Assembly: GCA_020744425.1 (NCBI GenBank)
Contig: JAGMUV010000010.1
Location: 1,240,001-1,304,000, forward strand
Source: Dactylonectria macrodidyma
Taxonomy: Eukaryota > Ascomycota > Sordariomycetes > Hypocreales > Nectriaceae
Length of the DNA stretch: 64,000 bases
Direction of reading: 5' to 3'
Below, in pieces: positions 47,203-58,965 of this stretch (positions are counted from its first letter, which is position 1; each line of letters starts with the position of its first letter). Made by a program: the position numbers and the translations under genes. The notes beneath the pieces were generated by a model. That model saw only the letters and a list, made by a program, of their open reading frames with translations. It was not told where the DNA came from and searched no databases.

Positions 47203-50057
47203 ATGGGATCCAACAACTTCCTATTCATCAAGCCGACAGACAGCATGGAGACACCTCCTGCCTTCCCGCTGGTGGCGCACAGCAAGTTGTGCCTCACGGC
47301 GTTGAACTCGCTCTTGTCATCACTGGAAGCGGCCGGGATCGAGCACAGATCGCTCATGCCACCCCAGACGCTGAGAAACCAACGAGACCGGTTCAAAGTA
47401 TGGGCCGGTAATCTCGGCGCGCTCCAAGAAGGGCGAGCTTCGCTCGACTTTCGACTTCGGGAGTCGATCCCTATGCAGTCGGCCGTTCACAAGCTTCTGA
47501 AGCAGTTGGAGGACACGGTCAAGAAGAGTAGGTCGGACCGCGCTGGACGCCACGGCAACAGGACCCTAATTCTGTGCACAGGCAGCGATATAGTTGGCGG
47601 CGTTAGGAAGCCACGTGAAGAGTCGTTGACTTCGGCTGACGAAGAGCAAGACTTGTGGAGCGATTCCGACGACAACAGCAGCTCAAAAGTGGAAGACGGC
47701 ATCAACACGCGAACAGAGTTGGGACAAAACACCTTTGCAATCATGCAGATTGTCTCGGACCTCTTCAAGCTGTCTTTCAAGATCAGAAACCCCGCAACGC
47801 GATCTAGCGGACAATCCGTTCTAAAGCCGCTTCTCTTTAAACAGCCAGTTTATGTCGACGTCGACGACACCACAACCGTGGATCTACTGGCTTGTTTTGG
47901 AGTATTTGACCGTGGCCACGTCCAAGAGGCGTTCCGAGAGCTGCGATGTTCTGTCCACAGAAGACCGAGACTGGAAGATATGAGCCCTACGGTTGATTCT
48001 CTGACATATAGCAAGGCCAATGAAACGAGCCCCTCGCAACCCGCAGTTTCCGATGGTCCGGTAATTGAGCCAGAGGAGGAGTCGCATGGTTTCTTGATCG
48101 ACCGCTGGAGCAAATCCCTGACGAATCGCCGCCGATACTTCGCCTACTGGGAAAACCACGCGCGGAAGCTGGCCAAGGAGGATATGGAGAAGGCACCGGA
48201 CCAGGCCGATTCCAAAAATCCAGGCTGGGTAGAGGCGCAACCTAGCCCTAAGCCAATGCCGGCTGCTGACCTTGCGGCTGCCCTCATGACTCCCGCAGCG
48301 GCGGCAACGAGTCTAGCCGGAAAGACCATTCTCTCCGGGACTGAGGGATCGACGTATGAACGGAAGCTAGACGATGAAGTAGACACCAACTCGGTGGTAT
48401 CGTACGCATCGACAACATACGACATTGATGGCACCGTCGCAGACCTGCCCCGAGCTCCTCCAGTCAGGCCGCCGCAGACAGAGTTCCAGTGTCCGTACTG
48501 CTGGGTCACCTGCCCGGCGCATCACGCCAAAGGGAAATCTTGGCGGTTAGTTGATCTATTTCCGGTGTTGTGGGCTACGTTTCTCCGCATGGCTAACCCG
48601 CGTTCTGCAGGGAACACATCCTCCGCGATCTCCAGCCGTACATGTGCACATATGAAGAGTGTTCCGATGCCGACGCCATGTATGCGAGCCGGCCGGCCTG
48701 GCTAGCACATGAGGCGGATGCCCACCGCCGGGTATGGCGCTGCTTCACGCATCCGGAGCCACTCTACACATCCCAGGACGCACTGCAGCAGCACCTGGAG
48801 ACCGAACACGGCGCGATGCTGGGCCCGGCCCAGATTCAGGAGATGAACAAGTGCAGCCACGCGAACGCGGTCGACCAAAGGAGCGTGTGTCCCTTTTGCC
48901 ACTCGGCTGGCCCGTTTAAGAGGGGTGTTGCGAACCACATGGCATTCCACATGGAACAACTCGCATGCTTCGCGGTGCCGCGCGGCCCCGATGCCGACGA
49001 CGCATCGCTGAGCGGGAAGAACACGAACACGGCCCAGGGCGTGTGGTCCGCTGCCTCTATGGCGTCGGTTTCGCTGGTCTTCTCGGATACCCCGAGAGGA
49101 AGCAGCTCCGCAATTGAAGTTGGTGGCGATGTTGACCGCACATCGTCTCTTGAGTCGGAGGACGATGAGGAGAAGGGGAAGACAATCTGGATAGCTGAGA
49201 CGGGGCAGAAGTACACGGTACCGCAACTACTCGAACAAGGCATTGACATTAATTCCGAGGATTCTACTGGCCGTACACCTTTATCGATAGCTACCCAGTT
49301 CGGTTACAAAGAGGATATTTTTCTCCTCCTTACACACGGGGCCGATATAGAGTCGAAGGGCCCCGAGCTCGGCCGGACGCTGCTGTCGTATGCGGCCACG
49401 GAGGGGTGGGAGGTGATTGTCAAGCTGCTGCTTGATACTGGCAAGGTCGACCCAGATGCTATGAATGATAATGGACTGACGCCACTATCATCGGCAGTTA
49501 TGACCGGGGAGGAGGCTATTGTCAAGCTGCTGCTTGATATTGGCAAGGTCGACCCAGATGCTAAAGATGCGGATGGACAGACGCCACTATCATGGGCAGC
49601 TATGAGCGGGCATGAGGCTATTGTCAAGCTGCTGCTTGATACTGGCAAGGTCGACCCAGATGCTGAGCATAAGGACGGACGAACGCCGCTATTATATGCA
49701 GCTATGGGCGAGCATGAGGCTATCGTCAAGCTGCTGCTTGACACCGGCAAGGTCGACCCAGATGCTAAAGATGCGGATGGACAGACACCACTATCATGGG
49801 CAGCTATGAGCGGGCAGGAGGCTATTGTCAAGCTACTGCTTGATATTGGCAAGGTCGACCCAGATGCTAAGGATAATGACGGACAGACGCCGCTATTGTG
49901 GGCAGCTAGGAACAGGCATGAGGCTATCATCAAGCTGCTGCTTGACACCGGCAAGGTCGACCCAGATGCTAAGGATAAGGACGGACAGACGCCACTATCA
50001 TTGGCAGCTATGAGCGGGCAGGAGACTATTGTCAAGCTGCTGCAAAGGCGTCCTTGA
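47203..50057 (+). CDS. C2H2 (AcuF-like) zinc-finger protein with C-terminal ankyrin repeats
   Basis: 929 residues in two exons, 47203-48545 and 48611-50057. The 65-nt intron starts GTTAGT and ends CTGCAG; the join gives SWREHILRDLQPYMC. The N-terminal about 110 residues (LCLTALNSLLSSLEAAG, then RFKVWAGNLGAL) are a helical domain common to fungal NLR-like and signalling proteins. The middle holds an atypical zinc-finger cluster: FQCPYCWVTC, YMCTYEEC, WRCFTHPEP with H-x-H, and SVCPFCHSAG with HMAFHMEQLACFA. About eight ankyrin units follow. This layout is frequent among fungal self/non-self recognition candidates. Its function is unknown and it lacks a NACHT or NB-ARC domain. The frame is intact although RIP-damaged DNA lies about 1.5 kb upstream. 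Confidence 0.88.
49390..50045 (+). repeat. near-identical 102-bp tandem repeats encoding ankyrin units
   Basis: Units of 34 codons (core IVKLLLDTGKVDPDAKDxDGQTPLSWAA) are repeated about six times with very high DNA identity, including the recurring stretches CAAGCTGCTGCTTGATA and GGCAAGGTCGACCCAGATGC. Two whole units (around 49,560-49,620 and 49,760-49,820) are almost the same. Recent duplication or conversion is the simplest reading. Confidence 0.85.
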
Positions 50058-50200
50058 CTACCTCCCCACCTACCACATGCTACTCACTATTTTGTATACT
50101 CCTTATGGATGGAAAATTCAGGGATATAGAAGGTGACCAAAAAATTTATATATTGTAGAAGCAAAGGTGTCCAATTCCTTCGTCTCAATCTGTTGGCCAC

Positions 50201-51699
50201 GGCCTCAACAAGATCATGAGCATCCGCATCCAAAACAAGCTGGATTTGCAGCTATCTCTAGAGGTTCTCGATATGTGGAAGAATGATCCTTTGTTTAAGC
50301 CCTACTTCCACAATGTTGGCGCGGTAGGTCGTTAAACTGTCTTTGTTGTCACCATCGTGTCAGTCGCATACTTACAACTTTGAGATCAACTGCTCCTCGT
50401 CGGAAAAGGGTATCGCACGTCTGCGATGGGCTCGTCAGATTCTGATCAACGCAAAGAGCGACCTGGGGAAGACGAATGTGTGCCTGGATAACGAATATGA
50501 GTTCTGGCCAAGATGACAGCTTTCACGCGAGAGCAAGTCAAGGTAATTTCACATCCATCAAAAGGCAGCAGAGCGACGCTCACGCGAACTAGGGATGGAA
50601 GGGCGTCCATAGTCAGCATGGCGGCTGGCTTGCTGTAGCCAAGGCCATCAATGCTATTGGAGAGTTCCTTCGGGACCAGGGCGTCAAGTTTGGATTTGGC
50701 CGGTACGTACGCCCCGAATTCCTGATGTTTATGGGGCATACCATGTTAACGTATTACACAGTGCAGGGACCTTTGCTCGACTTCTCTTGTCTGAAGATGG
50801 AAAGACATGCACTGGCGTCCAAACACTAGACAGCACACAGCACTATGCTGACAAGGTGGTTCTAGCCACCGGCGCTTGGAGCCCGGCTTTGGTTGGTCTT
50901 GAGGGCCAATGTGTTTCCAAGGTCAGTACATGTAATCGCTTGCACAGCAGTGGCTTAGACTTTCCTCGCTAATAGATTAGTCTAGGCCAGGGTTTTCGCT
51001 CACATCCAATTCACGCCCGAAGAGGCTGCCAAGTTCAGGAACACGCCCGTGATTTACGACAGTGAATTCGGCTTCTTCTTTGAGCCAATTGAGTAAGAGA
51101 CTTGCTTTAATCCAACGGCTGAATCGAAAATATATTGACTGTACCTCCAGGGACAACATCATTAAGGTGTGCGATGAGTTCCCCGGCTTCACTCGCTTTA
51201 CTTCGCATAAACTATTTAGTACCGGTGTTGCCAAGCAAGTTTCCGTTCCTCGATCTCACTCCCAGCATCCTACAGATACCTACCTTGACGCTTCCGAAGC
51301 AAACATCCGCAAGCCTGTCGCCAGATTTCTGCCACGCTTTAAAGACCGACAACTGCTGAACCGGGCTATGTGCTGGTACACTGATACTGCTGACACCAAC
51401 CTGTTGATTTGCGAGCACCCCGGGTGGACATCCTGGCAACAGGAGACAGTGGGTAAGCTATAAATGAATCTCCAATAAAGCGTCATTCCACTGACAGTTC
51501 CTCTAGGCACAGTTTCAAGTTTCTGCCTAACATTGGAAAGCATGTGGTCGAGTTGATTGAAGGAACTCTCTCTCATGACCTGGCCTATGCTTGGAGGTGG
51601 AGGCCTGGCGGCAATGCTCTGAAGTCAGGTCGTGCTGCTCATGCCAAGGATCTGGCTGATATGCCAGGCTGGAAGCATGACCGAACCAGCAAGCTGTAA
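50201..51699 (+). pseudogene. fructosyl amine oxidase (amadoriase)-like FAD oxidoreductase pseudogene
   Basis: Fragments in order match an amadoriase over most of its length: IRIQNKLDLQLSLEVLDMW at 50,219, KGIARLRWARQILINAKSDL at about 50,405, WKGVHSQHGGWLAVAKAINA at about 50,596, ADKVVLATGAWSPALVGLEG at about 50,840, VFAHIQFTPEEAAKF at about 51,000, then CDEFPGFTRFTSHK, and a C-terminus HVVELIEGTLSHDLAYAWRW to a stop at 51,697. The family oxidises glycated amino acids with FAD. The N-terminal GxGxxG FAD-binding part is absent, and a one-base loss near 50,505 shifts the frame (TGA at about 50,513). Several segments could still be joined by normal introns. It lies about 140 nt beyond the ankyrin gene on the same strand. 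Confidence 0.8.
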
Positions 51700-53941
51700 A
51701 GGCGGTTCAACAGCGTCAAGGTGTATTAGATTAATGAAGCGGCTAAGTCAAGTGCGTAGATAAGAGTGCCCTTACGCTTTCTTCAGAAGACGGTGACTCT
51801 GCGCATCCCCGGCCAAATCCCTAAGACGCCTAGGCGACTTAAGCGATTTGACTCATAGCAAATCAGAGTGCTAGCATTTTAAGGCCGCCGCATGACACAT
51901 ATCGCGAAAAGCTCATCCAAGAATGTCATCTCCTCATCTGTTGTCGCCTCCACATTCCATACGCCGGCACCCTTTCCCTGGCCTGCCGACTCGGCCAACG
52001 TAGCACGCGTAAACTGATTCATCTCGATCGACGGGTCTAGTTTCGACCCCCACGAATTGCCACGCTTCTCTATTGAGATATTTCGTTTCTGGATCCCCGT
52101 TACTATATGCTAAGTACGACCTGCAGAACTCGGTCGCGACGGCAACCGGTCAGTAGAAAGTATTGCACTCTCCTAGTAGCCTTGCACATCCAATACTATC
52201 TCTTGAGCTATCATAATCTCCCAAACGGCGACGGCTTTACTAGCGACGATATCACTGGCTACTGCCCCGGCTACTAATTCATAAGCGGCGGGGGATTAAA
52301 ATTCTTTACATATCCGCAGCCGCTTCTCGGTTAGGCCAAGCTCGTTGTCAGACTTATCGCCGCTAGCGCTACAGTTGCACAGGTAAGGGGTTTACGAGCC
52401 ATAGTGGGATGTGCCGCCAATGCCTGATCTTTCGGCTGGTACAGGTGGCAGCGACGACAGAAGAGCGGAAATCTAGCGGTGCAGGGTGCGGCCGAATATG
52501 CCGTAGTGTAGCTAGTTATTACGTACTAGCTAGCGCACATTGACTAACTGAAACGGCATAAATATATACAGCTAGCTACGTAGAGTGGTGTTAATATATA
52601 GAATCACCTACAGGGTGATAAGTAGACCGGTGTTTAGACCCGGTGAAGGGCTACTAAGCGGTCTGTGGGGTATATGGACGGCCCTAGCCGAAAGCGACGC
52701 TTCTTCGCATATTCGGAGGATCGATCTCCTTCTGCAGGGTAGAGATTCCTTCTTGGAGCTGGGCGACAAACTAGCCCTCAAGCCGCCTCGCCCTAATTTG
52801 CATGTTTAATCGGATAGTGTCGACGACACGGCGTAGCTCGGCGAACCAGAACCCGGAATACAAATACCGTCTCATTTCCGATTATTGAGGAAGGGAGCTC
52901 AGAATTTGTCAGCGATGACGTCTCGGATAGATTCGATATCGAGCTGACTCTCTTACATACTGGGTTGAGGAATAGAAGGGGAAGGAGTTACTAGAGCTCC
53001 ATGTTTGGACCCCACAGAGAGCTAGACAGGCACCTACTTTACGTCCTAGACTGCTCTATGTAATGGTACAGTCGCAAAAGAACTGAGGCCTTATAATAAA
53101 GAATTTGTTACAATTAGACGTCTTTACCACATGTAATGGCTGCCGGGGAACATCCCCGGCTGGCTTCGGCTATTGCCCTTGTCAGGGTGAGGCCACTTTT
53201 GATCCATCTGCCGAAACAGAAATCCGGAATTCGTATGATCCAACGTCATCGGAATCCAACTCTCGCCATTTTTTACCGTCGCATCGGACATGTAAAACGC
53301 GGGGAAGCGTCTTGAGATGCACCGTAGCATTAGATGCTTTACTTCTGTGGCCGATCTAACCGGGGATAAGCGAGGCGAGAATATCCCGGACGCCAGTCGT
53401 TTTGTCAGAATGGCCTCGGGCAACCACGAAGAAATGGCAATCCAATAATAACCTCGCCTTCTAGTAAATGGGGCAGTGGTACGTCTGACGCATTCCATCA
53501 CGGGATGCGCCAAGTGAGAAACGAGCCACACAGCTTAATAGCCAGATGTCGGGAAGGATGAACGTGATTAATACTGGAGTGCTGAATCATGTGAGCAAGT
53601 GGCGACCGTAGACGGGCGGATCGGTAGTTGCCGCGCCTGATGGTCAGATCAGGCCGGCTCTTTAGTTCCAGGAGGGACTGACTTTGATGACGGCCATTGA
53701 ATGGTAATCATCACGCCACTGGCAATCATAAACATGCGACATCACCAGCCAACCGTTACATCACGAGAAATACCAATTCAAATGACGATTATATAATAGT
53801 CGATCCTTCCCTCGGCATCTATCTAATATCATCACTACACTCGCAATCACAATTACAATCACAATTGCCATCATCGATTACAGCGCACAAGGGTCACCCC
53901 TACAATCATCAATCCCCACACCAACACTTAACAGCATCCAA
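51700..53941. other. gene-poor stretch with short unassigned frames
   Basis: A 47-codon minus-strand frame (52022-51879) extends an open reading stretch from about 52,090 and reads TLAESAGQGKGAG, then TDEEMTFLDELFAICVM, with normal protein composition. A plus frame at 52,585-52,809 is unassigned. The region may hold debris of an old gene or transposon. The 53,700-53,940 part has a CA/TCA-rich low-complexity leader. Confidence 0.35.
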
Positions 53942-54228
53942 ATGCTCCCTGCTACCAACGCCATCTCAGTCGGTCCCAAGTACGCATCGAGTCCCTCTAG
54001 ATACCTTCACTCATGCTAATTAATGTCAGGGTGCTTCCCGTCCTTCTGGCCGTCGGAGGCGCAACAGCTGCTGGCGGCTACGTCCGCAATCAAGGCCGAA
54101 CCCTTGATCGACGCTACCAGTACAGCACTTCACAAAACGAGCCCTTGCGGGCAGCGCCGCCTGAGAAAAAATCTTCCGAGCCTCGATCGAAATCACTCGA
54201 CTTGATTCTTGAGTCCATCTTTGCATAG
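53942..54228 (+). CDS. small membrane protein, possibly organellar
   Basis: Proposed two-exon gene of 78 residues: exon 53942-53979, intron 53980-54029 (GTACGC...TCAG with branch-like GCTAATTA) and exon 54030-54228. It starts MLPATNAISV and has one hydrophobic, glycine/alanine-rich segment (VLPVLLAVGGATAAGGYVR) that fits a single transmembrane helix. A positively charged stretch and a low-complexity Ser/Lys/Pro tail follow, ending LDLILESIFA. The layout resembles small fungal inner-mitochondrial-membrane proteins, but I do not recognise a family. An unspliced 71-residue version starting at 54013 is the alternative. Confidence 0.45.
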
Positions 54229-54814
54229 AAGGCTGGCTTGGGATGAGGAAATTAAATGAAATGATGGATGCAATGATGAGATGAACTCTGTATATAACAA
54301 GCGAATTCCGGGATGCATGACTTGCAGTCATGCCTTTGTAAATAATAACTTCTCGAATTTTTGAATTTTTTCATGCTACCCTACATGTCTCCGTGCAAAA
54401 TACGAAGCACGCGGCTCGTCGCGTCCGCGCATGACCAGGCAGAAGCACTGAGGCTAACGCTTGTTTCTCCAGGGCTCAAAGACACTAGACCTAGGCGCAC
54501 GATCAAGAGCGTGTTGCAATGAACACCGTTTCGTTCTTGCGGTTGTTTTTTTTGGGGTGGCAGCTTGAGCAGCGAAATATGGCCAAATGTTCTCATAAGT
54601 CGGGATGAATCCTTTTGCAGAATCATTTCAACCATGATCTGCAATGAACTGAAATTAAACGAACTAGTCATGGAAGCTCTTAATCTCGGGCTGATCAATG
54701 CCGCAACCGGTGGAACTCCCTAAAAGAACCCCTTTGCTGTAGGTAACACATAAAATCTCCCGCTAATCCCAGTGCCATTTACTGCTGATTCAATCTAATA
54801 CTCTGAGTATTCCA
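54229..54814. other. intergenic, nothing recognised
   Basis: Contains a short T-run near 54,545 and no gene. Confidence 0.45.
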
Positions 54815-55500
54815 TCATTTGACGCTCCCAAGAGGCATATGCGGGCTTCCGCTGCCGCCCGAGGTGGCGGAGGAGATGCGGCTGACGATGACGTCCAGCT
54901 CGGCGACGAGGCGGAGGACACAGTGCTCCAGGACGAGGTTGCTGTCGAAGGCGATGCGGAGGTCCAGGGCCTCGAGCGCCTTGCCCTGGACCTGCAGCAA
55001 GATATCCACGGTGAAGGGCACGCTGTCGTCGTCGTTGGATTCCGACAGCTCGCAGCGGCGCAGACGCAGGCCGGCCGTCCGCTGCTCCGTGTAGAGATCG
55101 TGGGCGTGCACAATGACCTGCGGGGCGCCGCGGCACGCCGGCTCGGCCTCAGGGTGGACACGGGCCGCGTCGTCGAAGCCGGTCTGCTCGAACGGCATGG
55201 CGCGCCGGACCTGCGCCTGCACGTGGGCCAGGTACTCGGGCAGGCTGCCGGCATCGTGCCGGATCCGGAGCGGGACGCTCGTCACCGTCGGCCCGGCCAG
55301 GCCCTCGATGTCCGGGACGGCTGCGGCGATGCGGCTGGTGGACACGAGGGACAGGACGGTATCGGGGGCTTGCAGCTGGTTGTGTAGGGCCAGGGCGACG
55401 GCGGCGTAGGCCATGAAGGCGTGTGTGACCCGCAGAGGAGCTCCAGGCGTGTTGTTCCTGGTGGTATCGGACTCGGGCGTGGGTGGCAAGGTCAAGAAGC
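54815..55500 (-). pseudogene. NRPS condensation-domain C-terminal fragment
   Basis: The minus-strand frame contains the second half of a nonribosomal peptide synthetase condensation domain: DTVLSLVSTSRIAAAVPDIE, GPTVTSVPLRIRHD, then VRRAMPFEQTGFDDAA, and a terminal part FTVDILLQVQGKALEALDLR. The N-terminal half with the HHxxxDG catalytic motif is absent, as are adenylation and carrier domains. The frame closes at 54,815 after a Gly/Ser-rich tail, so this may have been the terminal condensation domain of an NRPS. GC content is high. The similarity starts about 55,470, only about 100 nt from where the fatty-acid-synthase relic begins on the other strand. Confidence 0.7.
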
Positions 55501-55559
55501 GGATCAAGCAGGAAGCGGAGGACGACAAGGCCGCCCTGGAAGCCAGCGTGCCTGTTGAC

Positions 55560-57837
55560 AAGCCCGTCGACGCCGCCTATGAGCCTCAGGCCAAGATCCG
55601 AAGCCAGTTGCCTGTCCTCCCAGAGCGGTATCAAGACCAAATGCCAGCCGGTACCGCGAAGCTCGAGGGCCTCCTTGACCTGGACTCCACCGTCGTCGTC
55701 ACCGGGTTCGCAGAGATGGGCTCCGCCGGCAGCCCGCGGACGAGATGGGACCTGGAGGCCCACGGCGAGTTCTCCCTGGAAGGCTGCGTCGAGTTGGCCT
55801 GAATGACCTGGCTGATCAAGTACGAACGGCAACGCATGCACAACAGCGTCGACAGCGGCCCCGGCTGTATTGAGTACAAGTCAGGGGAACCCATCAGGGA
55901 CGTTGACGTGAAGAGCAAGCTGGAGGGCCGCATCCGAGAGCACACGGGTATCCGGATCGTCGACCCAGACGAGTCGAGCAACGTCGACCCTCGTCTCCGG
56001 AACATGCTCCACGAGGTCGGCGCCGACGAAGACCTGCCCCCGTTTGAGTGCTCGCTGCAGGCCGCCGAGGCGTTCAAGGCTCGTCACGGAGACGGCACCG
56101 AGATCTTAAGCAACGATTAAGCAACGATGGGACGACGGCGACGGTAAGCATCCGGCGCGGGGCGTGCATCTTCGTCCCCAAGGCCATCATGGCCGAGTAC
56201 TTCGTCGCGGCCCAGCTGCCGGCGGGCTGGGACGCCGCGAGATACGGGGGTCCCCGAAGAGGTTCTTACGCAGGCCGGGCGGGCGTCGCTCTATGTGCTC
56301 GTCGCCGTTGTCGAAGCCTTCCTCTGCGCCGGCATCACCGACGGATACAAGCTGTACCGGTACGTCCACGTCTCCGAGGTGGGCAACTGCATATTCTCGG
56401 TAGCAGGCGGCGCCACGGCCATCTAGGCGTTCCACGAGCACCGTCTGCTAGGCCAGCGGGTCCAGAGTGACATCCTCTCCAAGAGCTTCGTCGGGACAGC
56501 CGCGGCCTGGGTCAACTTGATGCTGCTGTCGGCGTCCGGGCCGCTGAAGACGGCGGCCGGCACCTGCGCGACGTCGCTCGAGTCGCTCGACACGGAATCG
56601 GACCTGATCCGCAGCGGCAGGGCCAAGACGTGCCTCGCTAGCGAGTACGACATCTTTACCCGCCCCATCTACTACGAGTTTGGCGAGATGGGCGCCATCA
56701 TCAACGCCGCCCAGAACATGCAGTGCGGCCGCGACCCCAGCGAGATGTCGCGGCCCTTCACCTCGACGCGCAGCGGCTTCGTCCTGAGCGAGGGTGTTGG
56801 CATCCAGGTCGTCACCAGCGCGTCGGTGGCTTTCGAGATGGGCCTCCCCATTTACAGCGTCGTGGCCATGACCCATATGGCCGCCGACAAGATCGGACGG
56901 TCTATTCCCGCTCCTGGTCGGGGCATATTGACCGCCGCCAAGCAAGCCGTGAGCGTCATCGGTCACCGCAGCGTCTTCATGGATCCCAAGACACGCGCCA
57001 AGCGGATCCGCACGTCGCTGGGCCATGTCCAGAGGCAGGGCGAGGCGGACATGGAAGAAGTCATGATGGAGGTCGAGGCCCTCACCTCGCAGGGCTTCGC
57101 CGTGTCCGCCGCCGAGACGCAGGCGCGCATCGACAGCATCAAGCAGGCCGTTGAGCTAGAGAAGAAGGTCGTCCTGCGCGAGCTGGGCTCCAACTACTAG
57201 CGGAACGCCCCTGGCATCTCGCCCATCGCCGGCGCCCTGTCCGTCTTCGGCCTCGACATCCAGGACCTCACCTTTGCCAGCTTCCACTGGACCGCCACCA
57301 AGCTCAACGACGTCAACGAGTGCTCGACCCTGGACTTGCAGCTGCGGCATCTCGGCCGGCATCTCGGCCGGCATCCCGGGAACCCCGTCTTCACCATCGC
57401 CCAACAGTCCGTCGTCGGCCACGGTGTCGTAGCCTCGGGCGCCTGGGCATTGAACGGCGCGCTGCAGGCCATGCACTCGGGCATCATCCCCGGCAACCGG
57501 AACGCAGACAACATCGACAAGCGCCTCGAGGCTTTTGAAACCTTGCTCTTGGCCAACCAGAACATCGCCCTCGACCCGGAGCACATCAAGGCCTTTACAG
57601 TCACGTCCTATGGCTTCGGGTAAAAGGGCGCTCAGGTCGTCGTCGTCCATCCGCGCTGCCTATACGCCGCCATCTCGGAGCAAGAGTATACCGCCTATCG
57701 TACCAAGCAGATCGAGAGGGCTCGTGTCGCCCACCGGGAGCTGGACCGGGGCCTACACGGCCAGGGCATGTTCAAGGCCAAGGAGGACACGCCATATGTG
57801 GGTGATGAGTATGACTACTTGCTCAACCCCCACATAA
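55560..57837 (+). pseudogene. fatty-acid-synthase alpha subunit (ketoacyl synthase part) pseudogene, secondary-metabolism type
   Basis: Collinear fragments of a fungal FAS alpha subunit: VVVTGFAEMG and AHGEFSLEGCVELA at about 55,690-55,800, VPKAIMAEYFVAAQLPAGWD at about 56,180, YRYVHVSEVGNC at about 56,355, and TWVNLM-like sequence leading to the active-site Cys region GTCATSLESLDT (Cys codon 56565). FTRPIYYEFGEMGA, SEMSRPFTSTRSGFVLSEG, DKIGRSIPAPGRG, and VVGHGVVASGAWALNGALQA follow, then DTPYVGDEYDYLLNPHIR. Stops interrupt it at about 55,800 (TGA for Trp), 56,118, 56,424, 57,198 (TAG) and 57,621 (TAA for Gln). A frameshift lies near 56,260, and short tandem duplications occur at about 56,106-56,126 and 57,347-57,372. 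The ketoreductase, acyl-carrier and phosphopantetheinyl-transferase parts are missing. It resembles cluster-associated FAS subunits such as those making hexanoate starters; the pathway is unknown. Confidence 0.85.
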
Positions 57838-58965
57838 GAACAAAGCGGCCGTGGTGTGGGCATCTACTAAACCTCCATGTATGCTTATTAGCTAAAAAAG
57901 AGGGGCTGGGAACGAGTCGTGAGACAAGGACGCGGCACCAACCCAAGGCCTTCTCCACAGCTGGCGCTGTAGTGGAATTTCGGACAATCCTCTTAGGGTC
58001 GTACGAGTTGTCCCAATTTGTTTGGGGCATCTTACTATTTTACGTAAAAATATGAATATGCTGTGGTGGTTCCTAGTCTCTCAAACACGGATAACATGTC
58101 GCTACGGTTGCCGACCCCCCTTTGTCATACTTTGGAAGACGTGTTACTTGTACTTGGTTCCTCGAGAGTCTGCGCCGATACTTCACAAAATTCAAAACAC
58201 TATTCCAGTACATTCACATAAACTTATTTGTGTTCATACATAACCTCCTAGGGATGTGTGATCTAAGTGCTCCATTCCTTGCAGTATTGTAATCTTTATC
58301 CCAGAGGTGGTACGCAAGGGGCTGTCCCTTGGTCTCTTGATATTTTATCGTCCTTTCAATTCTAAGTTAGTATACAGCAATCGGCCGTCGTAAACTACGT
58401 TACGTGTGAACCAAATCCTTGACGTTCACGAGGGAATTCAAACTCTTAACACAGCAGCTCAGTTTAACCCCCGGAAAATCAATGCACTGTTACAATCCAA
58501 CATCTTCTAAGTCAGAGTGTGACGAGCGATGTGAGACGAAATTGCAGCTTTGATTGCTGATTAGTTGGTACGACGGCTGTTTCCCCTGATCGTTCCCTTC
58601 TTGCCGATGGCATTCTACAAGCGCCGTGATCTTTGGCCATAGCACCAGCACGAGATTGGTCTTGCCCTCGGCAAGTCTGATGGAGGTTTCAGTCCGAGTC
58701 AGGTTGTATTGCCTTCCACGGGCCGGGTAGGCGCTTCGGTCCGAATCAAGTGGTGCTGTGCATCGAGTCTGTGTAGCAACCGCCTCTATTGCATATCGCA
58801 AAGAAATAATTGAGAAATTTCAGACGGGGCATCTTTTCACCAGACGTATTAGAATAAATCAAGTCAAGGAGACGGAATTGCGAATCACTCATCAACCCTC
58901 TTCCTCACAAGATCATCACATTAATCTTTTCACGACACAAATTCTTTCACCTGTCCTCAGCCAAC
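57838..58965. other. intergenic, nothing firmly recognised
   Basis: A minus-strand frame at 58,490-58,801 has a protein-like stretch (EGKTNLVLVLWPKITALVE) but no recognised family. The last 150 nt form the promoter and leader of the small secreted protein gene. Confidence 0.4.

Noticed and set aside
49304..50035. Antisense 243-codon frame over the ankyrin array
   Set aside because: It is the repetitive shadow of the plus-strand ankyrin repeats, with Ser/Ala-rich low-complexity translation.
54839..55387. Plus-strand 182-codon frame over the NRPS relic
   Set aside because: The GC-rich sequence leaves frames open by chance; only the minus strand matches a condensation domain.
56448..57026. Minus-strand 192-codon frame over the FAS relic
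   Set aside because: High GC shadow; the plus strand carries the conserved ketoacyl synthase motifs.
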